Source: a virus
Length of the DNA stretch: 39,489 bases
Virus record (IMG/VR): IMGVR_UViG_3300031825_000042
Span: 1-39,489 of that record
Direction: 5' to 3' (one strand)
Under the pieces are notes generated by a model that was not told the DNA's origin, searched no databases, and saw only the letters and a list, made by a program, of their open reading frames with translations. The position numbers were made by a program, and so were the translations under genes. This document shows, piece by piece, positions 38,239 to 39,489 of this stretch; the stretch's first letter is position 1; each line of letters opens with the position of its first letter.

Positions 38239-39489
38239 GCTAAGTAATCACCTCCGGTGGGTTCGTCTGTACGGAATGGGAATGGCGTGACCTTCTTATC
38301 TTCCTGCGGCAGTATGCCATTAAAATAAATAAAGCGATGGAGCGCTTGGCTCATCGCGTCAACTTGATCATCATGTTTACCGTTCGGGAAACTCGCTGCC
38401 TCTTCCACAAAGTCCTGTATCCAGGTTGAGCGTGGTAAGAATACGTTACCAGACTCGATATAAGCGGATACCGCATTAACCCGGGCAACTTTACCGCCTT
38501 CTGGATTAATCGCCACTATGCCGCCAATCTCTCGGTGTAGCGTAGCAATGATAGCTGATCCATTGGCCTTGTCCTCCACCAGTTTCCAATGTGCATCTGG
38601 ATACTTCTTGGTGATGTTACGAATGGTCTGTATGGTAGCAGGAAAGTTCATTTTTGCTCTCACCTGATCCACCAAGTACATATTGGCTTGAACCTTACCC
38701 CATACCTGGATAACAACATAGTCACTGGTGTCCTCGTCCTTGAACGCGGCATCCACACTTATCAGCATAGAAGCAAATGGCGGCGGAGCATCGTAGTACC
38801 TCCACCAATCACGCTTAAGCATGTTTCCGTCAGCTGCTGATGGTCTTTGCTGGTACAGTGCATTGAATACCCGGGAGCCCACATCAATCTTGATCTGCTG
38901 CATCCGTTCCTTATCAAAGCCCTGTTCTGGCCAAAGTGGTTCGCCCTCTGGTCGATGAAGGTAATCATCCTTCTCAGCAAGTGCCGGGAAGTTTATCACC
39001 GTCCATCGTTCGCCCTTGTGAACGCCCTCCTTGATCTCGTCAGCCTCTTTCTTAAGTAGCCTTCCTACCAGATCATCTTCATGCCAGCGTGTCATTACAA
39101 CGACAATACGGCCGTCAGGAGTTAAGCGAGTGTATAGGGTGGATGTGTACCACTCCCATATTTTCTCTCGCATCGTCTCACTGTCAGCCTCTTCGGAGTT
39201 CTTCACCGGATCATCAATGATTGCTATTCGAGCACCCTTACCTGTGATAGGACCACCCACACCAGCTGCGTGTAAGCCTCCACGGTGACCGCTGGTTCCC
39301 CATGACTCTGCGGATTGGTTATTCCGATCCACCTCAACCTCGAATACTCCGGTGTTGCTGGTCAGTGTATCCCTAGCAATACGCGAGAATCCACGGCTCA
39401 GGTCAACGGAATAAGAGGCGAGTATGATTTCATCATCCGGATTACGGCCAATATGCCATGCTGGAAACTTACGGCTTACCCTTTCTGAC
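38232..39489 (-). CDS. terL: Terminase large subunit, C-terminal part (continues from position 1)
   Basis: The frame enters from the right end and contains Walker B ARIAIIDDPVKNSEEAD, the coupling motif VVVMTRWHEDDLVGR and a C-terminal RNase H-like nuclease (LISVDAAFKDEDTSDYVVIQ, VEDKANGSAII, KHDDQVDAMSQALHRF) that cuts the DNA at packaging ends. Bases 39244-39489 are the second copy of 1-246. Joined with the part at 1-452 it gives 487 residues, a normal size. Confidence 0.93.
   Translation of the reverse strand, partial: SERVSRKFPAWHIGRNPDDEIILASYSVDLSRGFSRIARDTLTSNTGVFEVEVDRNNQSAESWGTSGHRGGLHAAGVGGPITGKGARIAIIDDPVKNSEEADSETMREKIWEWYTSTLYTRLTPDGRIVVVMTRWHEDDLVGRLLKKEADEIKEGVHKGERWTVINFPALAEKDDYLHRPEGEPLWPEQGFDKERMQQIKIDVGSRVFNALYQQRPSAADGNMLKRDWWRYYDAPPPFASMLISVDAAFKDEDTSDYVVIQVWGKVQANMYLVDQVRAKMNFPATIQTIRNITKKYPDAHWKLVEDKANGSAIIATLHREIGGIVAINPEGGKVARVNAVSAYIESGNVFLPRSTWIQDFVEEAASFPNGKHDDQVDAMSQALHRFIYFNGILPQEDKKVTPFPFRTDEPTGGDYLAW
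39244..39489. repeat. End overlap with bases 1-246 (241 of 246 identical)
   Basis: This terminal repeat of the window reflects circular permutation or closure of the map. The copies are identical at 1-59 and 120-246 and differ at 60, 69, 84, 102 and 119. Confidence 0.95.

Overview
The window is the essentially complete genome (about 39.24 kb unique) of a temperate phage of a Gram-positive host. Bases 1-246 repeat 39244-39489 with five substitutions, and the large terminase gene runs across the ends, so the map is circular. The head and tail genes are those of a short-tailed virus: P22-like portal, N4-gp56-type capsid, SGNH-hydrolase tail protein, lytic transglycosylase and a 1.5-kresidue internal protein, with no tape measure, tail tube or sheath gene. 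The host is probably Paenibacillus or a close relative. This is inferred from the Firmicutes-type Shine-Dalgarno sequences and sigma-A promoters, LexA(DinR)-like boxes, copper-amine-oxidase-like stalk domains, the LLH holin and the general gene repertoire. It is not proven.

Layout. Nearly everything is read leftward (minus strand). The early region (16.6 kb down to 1.4 kb) starts with a cro-like gene and a BRO/KilAC antirepressor. It continues with many small overlapping genes, a Sak4-like recombinase, SSB, HNH nuclease, two YopX proteins, a separately regulated replication block (RHH protein, DnaD-like initiator containing an iteron origin, DnaC-like loader), a RusA resolvase and a long coiled-coil protein. 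It ends with a sigma-region-4-like late regulator (1411-1830). Between that regulator and terS lies a promoter, a structured leader of about 195 nt and an intrinsic terminator, an arrangement like lambda pR'-tR'. Late genes then run terS, terL, (genome junction), a small protein, portal, scaffold, capsid, connector, SGNH tail protein, a frameshifted tail hub gene and a fibre. A lysogenic-conversion-like pair and a type I toxin-antitoxin locus follow, then three ejection-type proteins, small proteins, endolysin and holin, closed by a terminator at 20.27 kb.

The lysogeny region (16.6-20.2 kb) is AT-richer and mostly rightward. It holds a CI-like repressor without a self-cleavage domain, four GACGAGT/ACTCGTC operators, a second HTH protein, a LytTR regulator divergent from a four-helix membrane protein, and a large serine integrase. 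Two LexA-box-like palindromes lie within 430 bp of each other. One overlaps the -35 of a promoter for a 56-residue ORF that runs antisense into the 3' end of cI.

The least ordinary parts are the late-leader RNA, the LexA-box/antisense-ORF switch, the LytTR/membrane-protein pair with a 21-bp-spaced direct repeat, the toxin-antisense RNA locus with a predicted 5'-3' mRNA interaction, and a dispersed 31-bp element whose copies show a compensatory base change in a small hairpin.
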